From: an uncultured candidate division WPS-2 bacterium
GTDB lineage: Bacteria; Vulcanimicrobiota; Vulcanimicrobiia; Vulcanimicrobiales; Vulcanimicrobiaceae
Assembly: GCA_937927945.1 (NCBI GenBank)
Contig: CALEYW010000033.1
Span: 23,343 to 87,342, forward strand
Length of the DNA stretch: 64,000 bases
Reading direction: 5' to 3'
The notes beneath the pieces are model-generated. The model was not told the DNA's origin. It did no database searches and saw only the letters and a program-made list of their open reading frames with translations. Below, in pieces: positions 28,529-38,314 of this stretch. Position 1 is the stretch's first letter. Every line of letters starts with the position of its first letter. Position numbers and translations under genes: made by a program.

Positions 28529-29554
28529 ATGCCGATCCGGTTGCGGGACGTCGCGGCGCGCGCGGGGGTCTCGCTGGCGACCGCTTCACGCGTGCTCAGC
28601 GGTGAGAACGCCGGCGGCAGCGCGCGCAACCGAGCCGCCGTCCTCGATGCCGCTCGCGAACTCGACTACGTCCCCAACGCGCACGCGCAGGCGCTGGCCC
28701 GGCCCGGCTCCGCGCACATCGGCGCGATCCTGCACGACGTCAGCGACCCGTACTTCTCCGAGATCGTGCGCGGCCTGCAACGCGCTGCCGTCGAGGCCGA
28801 GCGGCTGGTCACGATCTGTAACAGCTATCGCGATCCCGAGCGCGAGCTCGCCTACGTCACGCTGCTGCGCTCGCAGCGCGTCGGCGCGCTGATCCTCACC
28901 GGCAGCGGCTTGGACGACCGCTCGTACAGCGACCGCCTCTCGAACCAGATCCGCGCATTCGCGCAAGGCGGCGGACGCACGGTGTTCGTCGGCCGCCATC
29001 ACGTGACCGGCGACGCGGTGCTCCCCGACAACGTCGGCGGGGCGCGCGCGCTGGCCCACGCGCTGGCCGACCTCGGTCACCGCCGGTTCGCGGTGATCGG
29101 CGGGCCGGCGCTGTTGACGACCACGCGCGACCGGATCGACGGGCTGCGCGCAGGGTTCGCCGAACGCGGCATCATGCTGGACGAACGCGCGCTGGTGGCC
29201 GGCGACTTTTCGCGCGACGGCGGCGCGGCTGGGATCGCGGAGATCGCCTCCCGCGACCTGGGCGCGACGTGCATCGTCGCGCTCAACGACGCGATGGCGA
29301 TCGGTGCGCTCGCCGCGCTGCGTTCGCGTGGGTTGCGCGTCCCCGACGACGTCTCGCTGGCGGGCTTCGACGACATCCCCATCGCCCGCGACCTCATGCC
29401 GACGCTGACCACCGTGCATCTTCCGCTTGCGGCGATGGGCGCGCGCGCGGTGCGCCTCGCGCTCGAACCGCAGAGCGACGAGTTGCGCGTCGAACACGTC
29501 CCCGCGCAGGTCGTTCTGCGCGAAAGCACCGCACCACCGAAGGACGCGTCATGA
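28529..29554 (+). CDS. LacI-family transcriptional regulator
   Basis: A 341-aa repressor. The N-terminal HTH IRLRDVAARAGVSLATASRVLSG and hinge ALARPGSAHIGAILHDVSDPYFSEIVRGL are typical, followed by a periplasmic-binding-protein-like effector domain with LGHRRFAVIGGP and VPDDVSLAGFDDIPIARDLMPTLTTVHLP. It probably senses a sugar or sugar acid and controls both divergent operons. Its TGA overlaps the next ATG (ATGA), so regulator and enzymes are co-translated. Confidence 0.93.
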   Translation: MPIRLRDVAARAGVSLATASRVLSGENAGGSARNRAAVLDAARELDYVPNAHAQALARPGSAHIGAILHDVSDPYFSEIVRGLQRAAVEAERLVTICNSYRDPERELAYVTLLRSQRVGALILTGSGLDDRSYSDRLSNQIRAFAQGGGRTVFVGRHHVTGDAVLPDNVGGARALAHALADLGHRRFAVIGGPALLTTTRDRIDGLRAGFAERGIMLDERALVAGDFSRDGGAAGIAEIASRDLGATCIVALNDAMAIGALAALRSRGLRVPDDVSLAGFDDIPIARDLMPTLTTVHLPLAAMGARAVRLALEPQSDELRVEHVPAQVVLRESTAPPKDAS

Positions 29555-30693
29555 GCGAACCGACGATCCAGCGCATCGAAGCCTTCCCCGTCGCGCTCCC
29601 GACGCTGCGCAGCTTCGCCGTCTCGGGTGGCAGCGTCGCGACGGCCGGACGGCCGTCGGTGCGCGTCCTGGTGAAGCTCACGGCGTCGAACGGACACCAC
29701 GGCTGGGGCGAAGCGACGCCGATCCCCTCGTGGACGTACGAGACGCTGGAGTCGATCCACTCGACGATCGAGCGCTACTTGGCGCCGGCCGCCTTGGGCA
29801 TCAGCCTGTGGGACACCGATGCCCTGACCCGCCGGTTCGATCGTGCGATCAATCGCGGTTTTTCGATCGGCATGCCGCTCGCGAAAGCGGCGATCGACGT
29901 CGCGCTGCACGACTGCCTGGGCCGATCGCTGAGAGTTCCGGTGACGAGTTTGCTCGGCGGACGACGCCGCGAGAGCATCGACCTCGGCTGGATCATCTCG
30001 AGCGAGAGCCCCGACGCCGCCGCGGCGAGCATCGCCGAAGGACACGACCGCGGCTATCGCGCGTTCAAGGTGAAGATCGGACTGCACGGCGAGCGCGCCG
30101 ACATCGCATCGGTCGCGCGCGTTCGCGAAACGATCGGCGGCGACGCGTTCCTCTGGGTCGACGCGAATCAAGGCTACACCGTCGACGTCGCGCTGCGCGT
30201 CGACCGGGCCCTCGCCGAACTCGGCGTCAGTGCATTCGAACAACCGCTTCCCGCCAACGACATCGACGGACTGCGCCGCTTGCGCGACCGCTGCCGCGTC
30301 CCCGTCGCGCTCGACGAATCGCTGCGCCACCCGACGGACCTGGCGAACTTCGTGAAGCTCGGCGCGATCGACGTCGCGATCGCGAAGGTGCAGCGCAGCG
30401 GCGGCCTGACGCTCTCACGCCGGCTCTGCCAATACGCCGACGACTCCGGCGTGCGGCTGATGGGCTCGGGGCTGACCGAATCCGACATCGGCCTGGCCGC
30501 CGCACTGCACCTCTTCGCGGCGTTCGGCATCAATACTCCGGTCGACCTCAACGGCCGCCAATTCATCGAAAGCCCGTACGTACGCGGAGCGACCGTCCAA
30601 ATCGACCACGGCGTCGCGCGGGTTCCGTCCGGCCCGGGACTCGGCGTCGAAGTCGACGAGGAGTGGGTTCGCGCGCACCCGGCTGCGGCATGA
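29551..30693 (+). CDS. Enolase-superfamily enzyme, muconate-lactonizing (MLE) type
   Basis: A 380-aa enzyme. The second catalytic lysine pair appears as FKVKIG (KxK, the MLE subgroup mark). Metal ligands are Asp in WVDANQGY, Glu in FEQPLP and Asp in ALDESLRHP, and the opposite lysine is in AIAKVQRSGG. KxK points to cycloisomerase, dipeptide epimerase or o-succinylbenzoate synthase chemistry rather than acid-sugar dehydration. The following gene resembles maleylacetate reductase, which in chlorocatechol pathways accompanies a cycloisomerase. Start and stop overlap both neighbours by 4 bases. Confidence 0.87.
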   Translation: MSEPTIQRIEAFPVALPTLRSFAVSGGSVATAGRPSVRVLVKLTASNGHHGWGEATPIPSWTYETLESIHSTIERYLAPAALGISLWDTDALTRRFDRAINRGFSIGMPLAKAAIDVALHDCLGRSLRVPVTSLLGGRRRESIDLGWIISSESPDAAAASIAEGHDRGYRAFKVKIGLHGERADIASVARVRETIGGDAFLWVDANQGYTVDVALRVDRALAELGVSAFEQPLPANDIDGLRRLRDRCRVPVALDESLRHPTDLANFVKLGAIDVAIAKVQRSGGLTLSRRLCQYADDSGVRLMGSGLTESDIGLAAALHLFAAFGINTPVDLNGRQFIESPYVRGATVQIDHGVARVPSGPGLGVEVDEEWVRAHPAAA

Positions 30694-31721
30694 AGACGAT
30701 CGTGGACGACCAGCGGATCGCGGAACGCCGCATACTCTTCGGCCCCGTGGCTGAGGCGCTGACGAGCCTCGCGCTGCGCGGCCCGATCGCCGTGTTCGGT
30801 TCGCCGCGCTCGCTCGCCGCCGTTCCTGAGGCGGCCTTCGGCGACGCCGAGGTGCACCGCTACGACGGCGTGCGGCTCCACAACCCGCGCGAGACGGTCG
30901 AGGAGGCCGGCGCGCTCGTCGATCGCCACGGGTGCGCGACGATCGTCGCGATCGGCAGCTCGAGCGCCATCGATCTCGGGAAGGCGGTCTCCGACGGGCG
31001 CAGCGTCGTGCTCGCGCTCGTCCCGACGGCGCTCGGCGGCGCGGAGATGTCGCGCGGATACGGCGTTCGCGAAGGCGACCGCAAGGGCGGAGGCAGACTC
31101 GCGTCGCCTGCGCCGATCGTGGTGTACGACGCCGAATTGCTCGCGTCGCTCCCGTCGCGCGAACTCGGCTCGATCGGGATCAACGCGTGGGCCCACACGA
31201 TCGAAGCCGCATACGCGCGCACGCAGCATGCGCTCGGAGGAGCCGCCGCGGTCTCGGCCGGCCGCGCGTTGCCGGCGCTGCTGATGCGCGCGAGCGTCGC
31301 GCGCGACCCCGCGCTGCATCGCGCGCTCTTCGAGGCAGCCCACCTTGCCGGGTTCGCGCTCGACACTCGCTCGATGGGACTGCATCACGCGATCTGTCAC
31401 GTCGTCGGCGGCCTGACCGGGATCCCGCACGGGATCGTCAACGCCATCGTGCTGCCGCACGCGGTGCGCGCGAACGCGCGCCTCGCGCCGGACGCGGTCG
31501 CTGCGGTCGCCGCGGCGTTCGGGATCGCGGATCTCGCAGCCGAAGCTGACGCGATCGCCGAAGCCTTCGCGTTGCCGCGCACGTTTCGGGAACTCGGCGC
31601 GCCAAGCGATCTCGTCGCCCGAGCAGTGCCGCGCGTCCTCGAGCAGCGTCTCCTCGATAACAATCCCGTCCGCCCCGACGAGTCCGTCGTCGCGGCGGTC
31701 GTCAGTGCGGCGTACGGATAG
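30690..31721 (+). CDS. Maleylacetate-reductase-like iron-containing alcohol dehydrogenase family protein
   Basis: A 343-aa protein of the dehydroquinate synthase-like/Fe-ADH fold. The NAD-binding ATIVAIGSSSAIDLGKAVS, LVPTALGGAEMSRGYGVREGDRKGG and the metal/active-site region MGLHHAICHVVGGLTGIPHGIVNAIVLPHAV follow the maleylacetate reductase pattern. That enzyme reduces maleylacetate to 3-oxoadipate in aromatic degradation. Its ATG overlaps the MLE stop. No dioxygenase or dienelactone hydrolase is in the window, so the pathway is incomplete here; a different substrate is possible. Confidence 0.83.
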   Translation: MKTIVDDQRIAERRILFGPVAEALTSLALRGPIAVFGSPRSLAAVPEAAFGDAEVHRYDGVRLHNPRETVEEAGALVDRHGCATIVAIGSSSAIDLGKAVSDGRSVVLALVPTALGGAEMSRGYGVREGDRKGGGRLASPAPIVVYDAELLASLPSRELGSIGINAWAHTIEAAYARTQHALGGAAAVSAGRALPALLMRASVARDPALHRALFEAAHLAGFALDTRSMGLHHAICHVVGGLTGIPHGIVNAIVLPHAVRANARLAPDAVAAVAAAFGIADLAAEADAIAEAFALPRTFRELGAPSDLVARAVPRVLEQRLLDNNPVRPDESVVAAVVSAAYG

Positions 31722-32331
31722 CCGCATCGACGGCCAGTGCGTTGCCGGTCGCGGCGCCGAACTTCGTGTTGTCGAAGATGCACCACGCGGGCACGCTCAT
31801 GTGGCGAAGTCGCGCGGCGACCTCGTCGAGACGCGCGTCATCGTACGGGGAGGCGTACGTGCGCGGCGAGCCGTGCAAGCGAAGGTAGACGAGCCCGGGC
31901 CACCGCCGGGCGGCTACGCGACGCGTTGAAGAACGCGCCGGCCCGTGCCGCATCGTAGGCGAAACTGGGTGGCAACTGCACCAGCAGCACGCCGAGTTTG
32001 GCACCCAAGCCGCCGCTCTCGTCGAGAAAGCGCTCGATCGCATCGTCGCAATCGACGAGCCGCTGCGCGTACGTGATCTCCTTCGGGACTTGACGGCGAA
32101 CCGAAACTCCTCCGGAACGGTGTGCGCCCAGCGTTCGTACGTCGATCGTCGATGACTGCGGTAGAACGACGAGTTGATCTCGACGCAGCGCAGGCGCGCC
32201 GCGTACCGTTCCAACCGCGATCCTCCGGCGGGAAACGCGGCATCGTCGTCGCGCGGGATGCCCCACCCCGCCGTGCCGATGCGCGGTACGACCGGGGATG
32301 CGTCGGCGGCACGTCGTACCGATTGTGACAT
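31702..32331 (-). pseudogene. DUF72/YecE-family gene, frameshifted with core deletion
   Basis: Three frames must be joined to read one DUF72 protein. Frame A, from the ATG at 32331, gives RIGTAGWGIPRDDDAAFP to FRFAVK. One base is missing near 32090, after which frame B reads VPKEITYAQRLVDCDDAIERFLDE to AGAFFNAS. Near 31915 the frame changes again and WPGLVYLRLHGSPRTYASPYDD follows directly, although family members have roughly 40 residues (VCEPRHPSW-type segment) between these blocks. So the gene has one single-base loss and one internal deletion. The 3' end overlaps the maleylacetate-reductase-like gene by 20 bases. Function of intact members is unknown. Confidence 0.75.
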
Positions 32332-32375
32332 CGTATCGGCCACGCGTGATGCGATTCCCAGCGAGGTACTCTTTC

Positions 32376-35087
32376 ATGCTCGCTCGCGGTTGGCCGGCCG
32401 GCGTCGCACTCAGCCTGGTCATTGCGCTGACCGCGTCGCTCGTCACGGTTGGATGGGCCGCCGAAACGACCGGCACGCTCGTGCTCCGCGTGCTCGGCGC
32501 GAACGGGGAAGGCGTCGCCGCGGCGCGCGTGAGGGCCGCCTCTCCGTCGGCGCGGCACGATGCAGCCTCCGACACGACCGGGCGCGTCACGTTCGCTGCG
32601 CTCTCGCCCGACACATACGAAATCACGATCACTACGGACCGCTACGATGCAAAGCGAATCGCCGGCATCGTCGTGCCGCCCGGAGGACACCTGGCGTTGA
32701 CGATCACGCTGACGTCCGCGCTGACCACGATCGGTCGTGTCGCGTCCGGATCGCGCGATGCCGTCGCAGGCGGCCGCACGACCGACACGTACACGGTGTC
32801 CGGCGATCAGGCGCGCGGCCCCGCGTCGGCCGGCGCCTCGGGACTCGCCACGTATCTGCGCGGCACGGTGCAGAGCGCGGTCGCACGCATACCCGGCGTG
32901 CAGCAGGATGCCTTCGCGAACGCCATCATTCGCGGCGGCAAGGTCGACGACGTCGTTTTCAGTTACGACGCCGTGCCGCTTCCGCAAGCGCTGATCGCCG
33001 AGCCCGGCGGCAACGTCATCGGCGCTCAGCTCGCGACGACCGGAGTCGGCTATACCTCCGTCACGACTGCCGGCTTCACCACCGGCGCAGACGATGCGCT
33101 GGGCGGCACGGTCGACCAAACGCCGCTCACCGGATCGTATCCCGGCCGCACCACGCTGACCAGCGGCATCGGACTGATCACCGGCGCGCGCACGCTCGAA
33201 CTGCAGCGGTTGTGGGCCGCGCCGTCGCTGCGCCAGCGCTACGCCGTCGACGCGACGATCGGCAGCCAATCGATCGCCTACGGCGACGGACACACGTTCT
33301 ATCCCGCCGAGGCCGCAACGTATGGGCTGTCCCTCTCGACGCGCGCTACGTGGTCGGCCTCGGGCAACGTGCACCTGCAGCTCGGAACTCGCGACGATCT
33401 CGAGATCGCGGCGCTCGCCGGCGAGGCGACGTACGATCAGTACGGCACACCGTTTGCCGGCCAGACCTACGGCGCGTTCGATGGTGCGGCGACCCGCTAT
33501 CCCGACGAGCCGTCGGCCGGTGCCGCGGTTCGCACGCCGACCCGCATTCGCGGAACCTACGCGATCGAAAAGGTGCAGCTGCTGCGTTCGTACGATCGCT
33601 CCTACGCGCGCGCACGCCTCTACCGGTCGCAGTACGGCGCCGCCACCGACGCGCCGTTCTTCGACGACCTCTCTTTTCCGAATGGTGTCATCTCGTACTT
33701 CGGGCGGCAGAGCGGAACGCTCGACGGCGTCGGCCTCGACGTGTTGACCCTCGCGGCGGCGCGGCATCAGATCGGCTACGGCGTCGAGTTGCGGCGCCAG
33801 ACTTCGACGCTCTCCCAGGTCGTGCCGACGCTCGATCAAGTGGTGACGGCGGATCCCGTCCTCTCCTCGCTGCTCGCCTATGCTGCGGACGATTGGACGC
33901 TCGGGAAGCAGCTTCGCGTGCAAGGGGCGCTGCGCTACACCAGCACCCGCGTCGAACGCCGTGAGGGTCCGTCGTACGGCGTCGCCGCGCTCGATCCGCA
34001 CGCCGCCGCCGTGCTCCGGCTCGGCACGTCGTCGTCGCTGCGCGTGGCGTTCGATCACACGACGGTCGCTCCCAAACCGCTGGAGGCCGAACGCCACGAC
34101 AGCCTCCGAACCGGCGCGCCGTTCGTCGCGCTGGCGCCCGAGCGCGGCACGTCGTACGAGCTCGCGTACGAACACACGGGCAACGGCCGGCTGCGTGTCA
34201 CCGCATTCTCCAAGGAGAATCGCGATCGCATCGACGTCATCCCCACCGACTTCCGCGCTCCGTCCGCGGGATCGAGTCCCATCGGCGTCCCGCAGAACGT
34301 GGGCAGCCTGCTCGCGAACGGTATCGAGGCCGCGTACGAACGCGGACCCTTCTCGTTCTCGTCGACCTACGTGCGCGCGCGTTCTTCGAGTGCCTCGCAG
34401 TTCGGCCTGAACAATCTCAACGCGCCGGCGATCGCCGCGAACCATCTTTTTCCGGTCGGCTACGTTCCCGACCTCAGCGCGATCGCGTCGTATCGGCTGC
34501 GCGTCGGCGCCGTCACGGTGCGGCCGGCGCTCTCGTGGGAGTCGGGATACCCGTACGGGAACGGACGCAAGGTGTGGATCTACGATCCGTCCGGCAAGCC
34601 CGTTCAAGCGATCAACGACAACCACGTGAACCCCGGCGCGAACTACTACTTCCTGCGCGATCCGAATCTCCCGTACGACGCCGCGACGAACCCCGTCGTC
34701 GCGAGCTTGGGGACGCCGGAGGGTGACGATCCGAACACGCTGCGCAGCACGCCGCTGCTGAGCGCATCCGTCCAGGTCGAAGTGCCGCTCTCGCCCCGAG
34801 TGACGCTGGGCCTCGCCGTCACGAACCTGTTCGGCTCGAGCACGCCGACACAGCTGCAGAGCAATCCGTACCTGATCGGACCGCCCGGCTACACGGGCGG
34901 CAACGCCGCCCATGCCGCGTGGTACGGCGCGCAGCTCAACGGAGCACCGTACGTCCTCGGCAACGGCGTACCGACCAACGACGGCATCAAGCCCATCGTT
35001 CCGTGGACGTACGGCACGGCCGGCTACGTGCCGTCCTCGTATCCCGAGGCCCGGTCGGTGTATCTGCAGCTTCGCGTGCAGATGTAA
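32376..35087 (+). CDS. TonB-dependent receptor with carboxypeptidase-regulatory-like N-domain
   Basis: A 903-aa outer-membrane receptor. Residues 1-29 (MLARGWPAGVALSLVIALTASL) form a signal peptide. A CarboxypepD_reg-like fold follows (about 30-110: TGTLVLRVLGANGEGVAAARV, DTTGRVTFAALSPDTYEITIT), then a plug domain (ARIPGVQQDAFANAIIRGGKVDDVVFSYDAVPLP) and a long beta-barrel with aromatic girdles ending in YLQLRVQM, a typical last strand. It imports large substrates using TonB energy; the ligand is unknown. ATG at 32376 has GAGG upstream; an in-frame ATG at 32349 would add 9 residues. Confidence 0.87.
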   Translation: MLARGWPAGVALSLVIALTASLVTVGWAAETTGTLVLRVLGANGEGVAAARVRAASPSARHDAASDTTGRVTFAALSPDTYEITITTDRYDAKRIAGIVVPPGGHLALTITLTSALTTIGRVASGSRDAVAGGRTTDTYTVSGDQARGPASAGASGLATYLRGTVQSAVARIPGVQQDAFANAIIRGGKVDDVVFSYDAVPLPQALIAEPGGNVIGAQLATTGVGYTSVTTAGFTTGADDALGGTVDQTPLTGSYPGRTTLTSGIGLITGARTLELQRLWAAPSLRQRYAVDATIGSQSIAYGDGHTFYPAEAATYGLSLSTRATWSASGNVHLQLGTRDDLEIAALAGEATYDQYGTPFAGQTYGAFDGAATRYPDEPSAGAAVRTPTRIRGTYAIEKVQLLRSYDRSYARARLYRSQYGAATDAPFFDDLSFPNGVISYFGRQSGTLDGVGLDVLTLAAARHQIGYGVELRRQTSTLSQVVPTLDQVVTADPVLSSLLAYAADDWTLGKQLRVQGALRYTSTRVERREGPSYGVAALDPHAAAVLRLGTSSSLRVAFDHTTVAPKPLEAERHDSLRTGAPFVALAPERGTSYELAYEHTGNGRLRVTAFSKENRDRIDVIPTDFRAPSAGSSPIGVPQNVGSLLANGIEAAYERGPFSFSSTYVRARSSSASQFGLNNLNAPAIAANHLFPVGYVPDLSAIASYRLRVGAVTVRPALSWESGYPYGNGRKVWIYDPSGKPVQAINDNHVNPGANYYFLRDPNLPYDAATNPVVASLGTPEGDDPNTLRSTPLLSASVQVEVPLSPRVTLGLAVTNLFGSSTPTQLQSNPYLIGPPGYTGGNAAHAAWYGAQLNGAPYVLGNGVPTNDGIKPIVPWTYGTAGYVPSSYPEARSVYLQLRVQM

Positions 35088-35106
35088 GACGGGGAAGAGA
35101 ACCGGC

Positions 35107-36144
35107 GTGCCGTTCCCCTTCGAACTTCCGCTCGAACCGATGGAAGCGCGATCCGTCAAGAGCCTTCCGGCCGATACCGGCGACTGGCTCTACGAGCCGA
35201 AGTGGGACGGCTTTCGCTGCATCTGTCTGCGCGACGGTGAGGACGTGTACTTGCAGTCGAAAGCGGGGCAGCCGCTCGCGCGCTATTTTCCGGAAATCGT
35301 CGCAGCCGCGCGCGCCCTCGCACCGGAGCGCTTCGTCATCGACGGTGAACTCGTCGTTGCCGTCGACGATGCGCTCGACTTCGATCAACTGCTCGAACGC
35401 ATCCATCCGGCGGCGAGCCGCGTGACGAAGCTCTCGCGCGAGCACCCGGCCACCTACATGGTGTTCGACCTCCTCGCGCTCGGCGACATGTCGCTCGCCG
35501 AGGATGAGCTCTCCGTGCGCCGGCCGAGGCTGGAGGAGTTCGCCGCCGCGTTCGCCGATCCGATGATTCGCCTCTCGACGGCGACGCAGAGCCATGCGAT
35601 GGTCGAACGATGGTACGCCCGCGTCGGCGGCGCGCTCGACGGCATCATCGCGAAGCGGCTCGACCGGCCGTATCTGTTCGGCTCGCGCGAGGCGATGCAG
35701 AAAGTGAAGCGGCTTCGTACCGCCGACTGCGTCGTCGGCGGCTTCCGCGCGTCGACCGACGGCGGCGCGATCGGGTCGCTGCTGCTCGGTTTGTACGACG
35801 AGGACGGGGACTTGACGTACGTCGGGTTCACGTCGGGATTTTCCGCCGCGGAAAAGGCGAGCATGCTCCCGCGCTTCGCAGCGCTGAGGACCGCGGTGTC
35901 GTTCACCAAAAATCCGCCCGGGGGTCCGAGCCGCTGGAACCGCGGCAAGGATACGACCTGGACGCCGGTCTCCCCGGAAGTCGTGCTCGAAGTCGAATTC
36001 GACCACGTCAGCGGCGGCCGCTTCCGGCACGGCACGCGGCCATTGCGCTTCCGGCCCGACAAGAATCCGACCCAGTGTACCTTCGAGCAGCTGCATCAGC
36101 CGAAGGGCACCTCACCGTTCACCCTCGCGGTCACCCACGAGTAG
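35107..36144 (+). CDS. Stand-alone ATP-dependent DNA ligase (LigC/LigD-ligase type)
   Basis: A 345-aa ligase. Adenylation motif I is EPKWDGFRC, with Lys as the AMP acceptor; later motifs are IDGELVV, YMVFDLLALGD, LDGIIAKRLDRPY and MQKVKRLRTADCVVGGF. A C-terminal OB domain ends with VLEVEFDHVSGGRFRHGTRPLRFRPDK. This is the two-domain ligase of bacterial end-joining or base-excision repair. GTG start at 35107, 19 bases after the TonB-receptor stop. A LigD-type polymerase domain is encoded separately at 40.1 kb, so end-joining functions are on separate proteins. No Ku gene in the window. Confidence 0.9.
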   Translation: MPFPFELPLEPMEARSVKSLPADTGDWLYEPKWDGFRCICLRDGEDVYLQSKAGQPLARYFPEIVAAARALAPERFVIDGELVVAVDDALDFDQLLERIHPAASRVTKLSREHPATYMVFDLLALGDMSLAEDELSVRRPRLEEFAAAFADPMIRLSTATQSHAMVERWYARVGGALDGIIAKRLDRPYLFGSREAMQKVKRLRTADCVVGGFRASTDGGAIGSLLLGLYDEDGDLTYVGFTSGFSAAEKASMLPRFAALRTAVSFTKNPPGGPSRWNRGKDTTWTPVSPEVVLEVEFDHVSGGRFRHGTRPLRFRPDKNPTQCTFEQLHQPKGTSPFTLAVTHE

Positions 36145-36168
36145 TCAAGCTCAACCCATTTCCGGCCG

Positions 36169-38256
36169 ATGCTGGAAAACGTGGAGAGAATCTTCGGCTG
36201 GTGGCGCCGGTCACGCGCTGCCCGGATTTTAGCCGTCACGGCGATCGTCTTCCTGACGTTCGCCGCGGTGCTGTTGTACGTCGTGCGCCGCGACATCGCC
36301 CAGATCGTTGCCGACGACACCGCCGCGCAGGTCCAGACGGCATCCGACGTGATGCTCGGCTTGGCGGCCGCGTCGGGCGATGCGCACGTCACCAAGGACG
36401 GGAAACTGGCGTTCGGCAACGCGGTGCAAAACGACGACACCGGGATCGTCGATCGCGTTCTCGAGATCACCCACGCCGACGCTGCCGTCTACCAGATCGT
36501 GAACGGGAAGCCGATTGCAATCGCGACGACCTTGCAGCAGAACGGGAAGCGGGTCGACGGCGCCGAGCTCACCGGGACTGCGCGAGCGGAATTCGAGCGA
36601 GGTCAGGACTGGGAAGGCACGAGCACCGTCGCCGGCAAGCCGTACTTCAACCGGTACAAACTGATCGCCGACAACCTCGGCCAGCCGCTCGGTATCGTGT
36701 GGGTCGGCATCTCGCTCGATCGGGCGAATGCGGCGATCTCGCAGGTCTTTGCGTCGATCCTGGTCGTCGCGCTGATTGCGATCGTCGTCGTCCTCGGGTT
36801 GCTGTGGATCATCTTGCGGCCGCTCTCCACGCTTGCGAACGCGCTGGCGCGCGACGCGGAGGCGCTCGCGCAAGGCCGCGTCGACGACGTGACGTCCCGC
36901 CCGGGCGAGGACGAACTGGGACGGGTCGCCGCCTCGTTCGCCGACATCGTGACGTATCAGCGGGCGGTCGCGGACGTCACGGAAGCGATCGCCGACGGCG
37001 ATCTCTCGCGCACTCTCGCGCCGGCCAGCGACGCCGACCGGCTCGGCAAAGCGATCGCGCGCATGACGCAGACGCTGCGCGACGTCGTCGTCGCGCTGCA
37101 GCAATCGTCGAGTGAGCTCGAAGAGCACGCGCACGCGCTCGATGTGGCTGCGTCGCGTTCGGCCGAAATCGTCAGTGGGGTCGGCGTGTCGGTGCGCGAG
37201 CTGGCCTCGGGATCGACCGAGCTCTCGACTGCGGCCGAGACCTCGAACGTCATCGTCCGGCAGTTCGAATCCGCGATCGACGGGATCGCGCGCGGGGCCG
37301 TCGACCAGGCCCTGCAAGTCCGTGCCGCGTCGAACGACGCGCAGCACATGGCGACCGACGTCGAGCGGGTCGCGGCGATCACGTCGGGCCTTGCGACCGA
37401 CGGCCAAGGGACGCGCACGATGGCGCAAGGCGGCGCGAAAGCGGTCACCGAGACGATCGACGACATGCGCGAGATCCAGCGCGGCGTCGCTGCGGCGGCC
37501 GCGAAGATCCGCGAGCTCGGCGAGCTCTCCGCCCAGATCGGCGTCGTGGTCGAAACGATCGACACGTTGACCGATCAAACGAACCTGCTGGCGCTCAACG
37601 CAGCGATCGAAGCGGCACGCGCGGGCGAACACGGCCGCGGCTTCGCGGTCGTCGCCGACGAAGTCCGCAAGCTCGCGGAGTCGTCGTCGCAGCAGACGCG
37701 CGAGATCGGCGGAATGATCGTCGAGGTCCAGCGGCGGACACGCGAGGCCGTCGCCGCAGTGGAAGCCGGCGCGGCGACGGCGGACCGCGGCTCGGCGAAA
37801 GTCGGCGCGGCGAGTGCGGCGCTCGACGAGATCATCGCCGCGGTGGATCGCACGGTCGAACGCGTCGGCGACATCGCGGAAGCGATGCGCGAGATGTCGG
37901 AAGGCGCGCGCAACGTCGGGACGTCGATGGACTCGATCAACGCCGTCGTCGAGCAGAACTCGTCGGCGACCGAGGAGATGGCGAAGCAAACCGGAGAGCT
38001 GGCCCACGCGATCGGCGCGATCGCCGCGACCGCCGACGAAAATGCCCGCAACACCAGCGCCGTCTCGTCTTCGACGGCCCAGATGGAAGACGACGTCACG
38101 CGCGTGCGCTCCGAAGCGCGCACACTCGACGCAACCGCGACGCGGCTCCGCACGCTCGTCGCCGGCTTCCGCCTCGAGCGCTCTTCCGTCCCCGCCCAGC
38201 GCGCGACCGCCGGACTGCCGCCCGGGGACCAACCGGCAGAACTGTCACCAGCTTAG
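36169..38256 (+). CDS. Methyl-accepting chemotaxis protein
   Basis: A 695-aa transmembrane chemoreceptor. First membrane segment about 18-40 (AARILAVTAIVFLTFAAVLLYVV), a periplasmic single-Cache-type sensor (to about 190; GKPYFNRYKLIADNLGQPLGIVWVGI), second membrane segment about 198-222, HAMP (ILRPLSTLANALARD), then a long signalling coiled coil with the hairpin tip DTLTDQTNLLALNAAIEAARAGEHGRGFAVVADEVRKLAE. It would signal through CheA/CheW and be methylated by the CheR and CheB encoded at 8.8-10.8 kb. The ligand is unknown; this sensor type often binds small carboxylates. Confidence 0.93.
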   Translation: MLENVERIFGWWRRSRAARILAVTAIVFLTFAAVLLYVVRRDIAQIVADDTAAQVQTASDVMLGLAAASGDAHVTKDGKLAFGNAVQNDDTGIVDRVLEITHADAAVYQIVNGKPIAIATTLQQNGKRVDGAELTGTARAEFERGQDWEGTSTVAGKPYFNRYKLIADNLGQPLGIVWVGISLDRANAAISQVFASILVVALIAIVVVLGLLWIILRPLSTLANALARDAEALAQGRVDDVTSRPGEDELGRVAASFADIVTYQRAVADVTEAIADGDLSRTLAPASDADRLGKAIARMTQTLRDVVVALQQSSSELEEHAHALDVAASRSAEIVSGVGVSVRELASGSTELSTAAETSNVIVRQFESAIDGIARGAVDQALQVRAASNDAQHMATDVERVAAITSGLATDGQGTRTMAQGGAKAVTETIDDMREIQRGVAAAAAKIRELGELSAQIGVVVETIDTLTDQTNLLALNAAIEAARAGEHGRGFAVVADEVRKLAESSSQQTREIGGMIVEVQRRTREAVAAVEAGAATADRGSAKVGAASAALDEIIAAVDRTVERVGDIAEAMREMSEGARNVGTSMDSINAVVEQNSSATEEMAKQTGELAHAIGAIAATADENARNTSAVSSSTAQMEDDVTRVRSEARTLDATATRLRTLVAGFRLERSSVPAQRATAGLPPGDQPAELSPA

Positions 38257-38280
38257 CAAGGACTCCGCGCGAGGGCTTGC

Positions 38281-38313
38281 GTGACTGTATCCCGGATGCT
38301 AGGATACAGTCAC
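38281..38313. promoter_or_regulatory. 12-bp palindromic operator upstream of hicA
   Basis: Perfect 12-base inverted repeat GTGACTGTATCC / GGATACAGTCAC with a 9-base spacer, ending one base before the GTG of the hicA fragment. It has no T-run, and its position over the start region fits an autoregulatory site for a HicB-type antitoxin. A role as terminator of the chemoreceptor gene is less likely. Confidence 0.6.
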
Positions 38314-38314
38314 G

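Noticed and set aside
31914..35159. 1081-aa open frame on the minus strand
   Set aside because: It lies antisense to a clear TonB-dependent receptor; its Arg/Val/Asp-rich composition is typical of shadow frames in high-GC DNA.
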